Source: Halosimplex rubrum
Lineage (GTDB): Archaea > Halobacteriota > Halobacteria > Halobacteriales > Haloarculaceae
Assembly (NCBI RefSeq): GCF_013415885.1
Contig: NZ_CP058910.1
Coordinates: 1,612,001 to 1,676,000, forward strand
Reading direction: 5' to 3'
DNA length: 64,000 nt
Numbering within the stretch: position 1 is the stretch's first letter; each line of letters begins with the position of its first letter. The notes beneath the pieces are model-generated. The model was not told where the DNA came from, made no database searches, and saw only the letters and a list, made by a program, of their open reading frames with translations. Of the stretch, positions 63,197 through 64,000 are shown one piece after another. The position numbers and the translations under genes were made by a program.

Positions 63197-63727
63197 CTAT
63201 CCCAGGAACAGCCGGAGCTGCGGGTACTGTTCGACGACGTCGAGCTCCTCGATGCGGGCGTCCAGACCGAGGATCCGGCCGGCGCCGAACGCGCCGAGGC
63301 CGAACAGCAGGAAGACGTACACCATGTGGTAGTCGATGAGCAGGGCGTTGTCGAAGGGATAGGAGGCCAGCCAGTAGAACAGCATCATCGTGGCGCCCCA
63401 GAACGCGCTGAACCGGACAAAGAGTCCGAGGATCAGCGCGAGGCCGACGAGCGTCAGCCCGAGCTGGTTCAGCGGCGTCAGCAGCCAGGCCCAGTCGTTG
63501 CCCATCGCCGTCCACAGGCCGGTCAGCGGGTTGCCGTCGGGGATCCCGTACAGCAGGAACCCGCGGACGCTCCACTCGGGATCGACGACTTTCGTGATCC
63601 CGGCGTAAAAGAGCGTCCAGCCCATGATGAGCCGCAATGCGAACAGCGCGTACCCTATCCACGTCTCCGAGTAGGTGAACTCCACGTCCCAGCCGAACAC
63701 CTGTGATTCGAGTTCTCGGGTCGCCAT
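63197..63727 (-). CDS. DoxX-family membrane protein
   Basis: A 176-residue protein with four membrane helices (~23-45, ~80-103, ~105-128, ~130-150). The first carries the DoxX pattern RLIMGWTLFYAGITKVVDPEW. DoxX proteins are linked to quinone- or thiosulphate-related redox reactions in the membrane. It is 156 nt upstream of the Ig-like protein gene on the same strand. It might hand electrons from the hydroxylase to the membrane; that is inference. Confidence 0.88.
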   Translation of the reverse strand: MATRELESQVFGWDVEFTYSETWIGYALFALRLIMGWTLFYAGITKVVDPEWSVRGFLLYGIPDGNPLTGLWTAMGNDWAWLLTPLNQLGLTLVGLALILGLFVRFSAFWGATMMLFYWLASYPFDNALLIDYHMVYVFLLFGLGAFGAGRILGLDARIEELDVVEQYPQLRLFLG

Positions 63728-64000
63728 ACACCGACGTTCCGCCAGCGAGCGGATAAGCCGTGCCGTGATTCCCAGCCGCTGGGACCGGACGCGCGCACTC
63801 GAGACGGCGATACCGGCGATATCGCCCCACAGAACGCGGATCCCGCCCGGTCCGCCGCGGTGGCGCGAGCGACCACGTCACCTCCCGTTCCCGGCCGGCG
63901 AGAAGCCCGTCCGGGCTTGAAGGTCGCCTCCGTGGTAGCTTCGCACACGGCCGGGGACCGACCGGTCGCGGTCCGGATGCCGTCGTCGCCCGCCGCGGGG
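63728..64000. other. Right-end region without a supported gene
   Basis: The final 273 bases are GC-rich. I see no gene or clear signal apart from the likely promoter area of the DoxX gene just to the right of 63727. Confidence 0.4.

Noticed and set aside
1..64000. CRISPR arrays
   Set aside because: No regularly spaced short repeats were found; the repeats present are tandem, dispersed or inverted.

Overview
The window comes from an extremely halophilic archaeon (class Halobacteria). Proteins are very rich in Asp and Glu, coding DNA is GC-rich, and there are archaeal hallmarks: a TFB transcription factor, RNase J, bacterio-opsin-activator (HTH_10) regulators, Tat lipoproteins and SWIM zinc-finger proteins. 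No rRNA, tRNA or CRISPR array was seen.

Region 1 (1-8162, minus strand) looks like a polymorphic-toxin locus. A secreted 1759-residue protein (signal peptide, calcium-binding repeats, VWA domain, C-terminal nuclease-like tip) is followed 3 nt later by a HEAT-repeat protein placed like an immunity gene. Next come a relic of another toxin stalk, a 5'-truncated homologue carrying a zincin protease domain instead, and a lipoprotein placed like its immunity gene. The order full-length toxin, immunity, orphan toxin tip, immunity is typical of such systems.

Region 2 (8.4-13.5 kb) holds two toxin-antitoxin modules (MarR-like/MazF-like and TumE/TumA-like) lying between three copies of the leader and start of a tfb gene. 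Only the third tfb copy is full length. It is followed by a tiny zinc ribbon and a SWIM protein. A perfect 66-nt hairpin lies upstream.

Region 3 (13.9-21.3 kb) is a tightly overlapping operon for a type IV secretion or conjugation-like machine (pilin-like, membrane proteins, VirB6-like, VirB3/4-like, VirB4 ATPase), with an AT-richer block in its middle.

Region 4 (21.4-29.3 kb) holds a secreted metallo-beta-lactamase/lamin-tail protein with a DUF3006-like partner, an operon of glutamine amidotransferase, methyltransferase and thioredoxin-reductase-like flavoprotein with a divergent HTH regulator, and a decayed IS630 element abutting a secretion ATPase gene cut off just after its Walker A motif.

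Region 5 (29.6-50 kb) is GC-rich and mostly regulatory: a 2016-residue nine-PAS/three-GAF HTH_10 regulator, a FAD oxidoreductase, several small winged-helix regulators, a PIN-type toxin-antitoxin pair, RNase J, a truncated haemoglobin, a second HTH_10 regulator, Hsp20 and two related Tat lipoproteins. A 101-bp repeat of the start of the truncated ATPase gene lies at both 29.2 and 39.8 kb.

Region 6 (50.1-63.7 kb) is a metabolic island: a CoxG-like protein, a complete ABC importer (binding protein, fused permease, ATPase), and a minus-strand cluster encoding a three-subunit molybdenum hydroxylase, a second CoxG-like protein, two cytoplasmic binding-protein-like enzymes of the dihydroxyphthalate-decarboxylase type, a large Ig/IPT-like protein and a DoxX membrane protein. 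Uptake and oxidation of an organic, perhaps aromatic, substrate is plausible but not proven.
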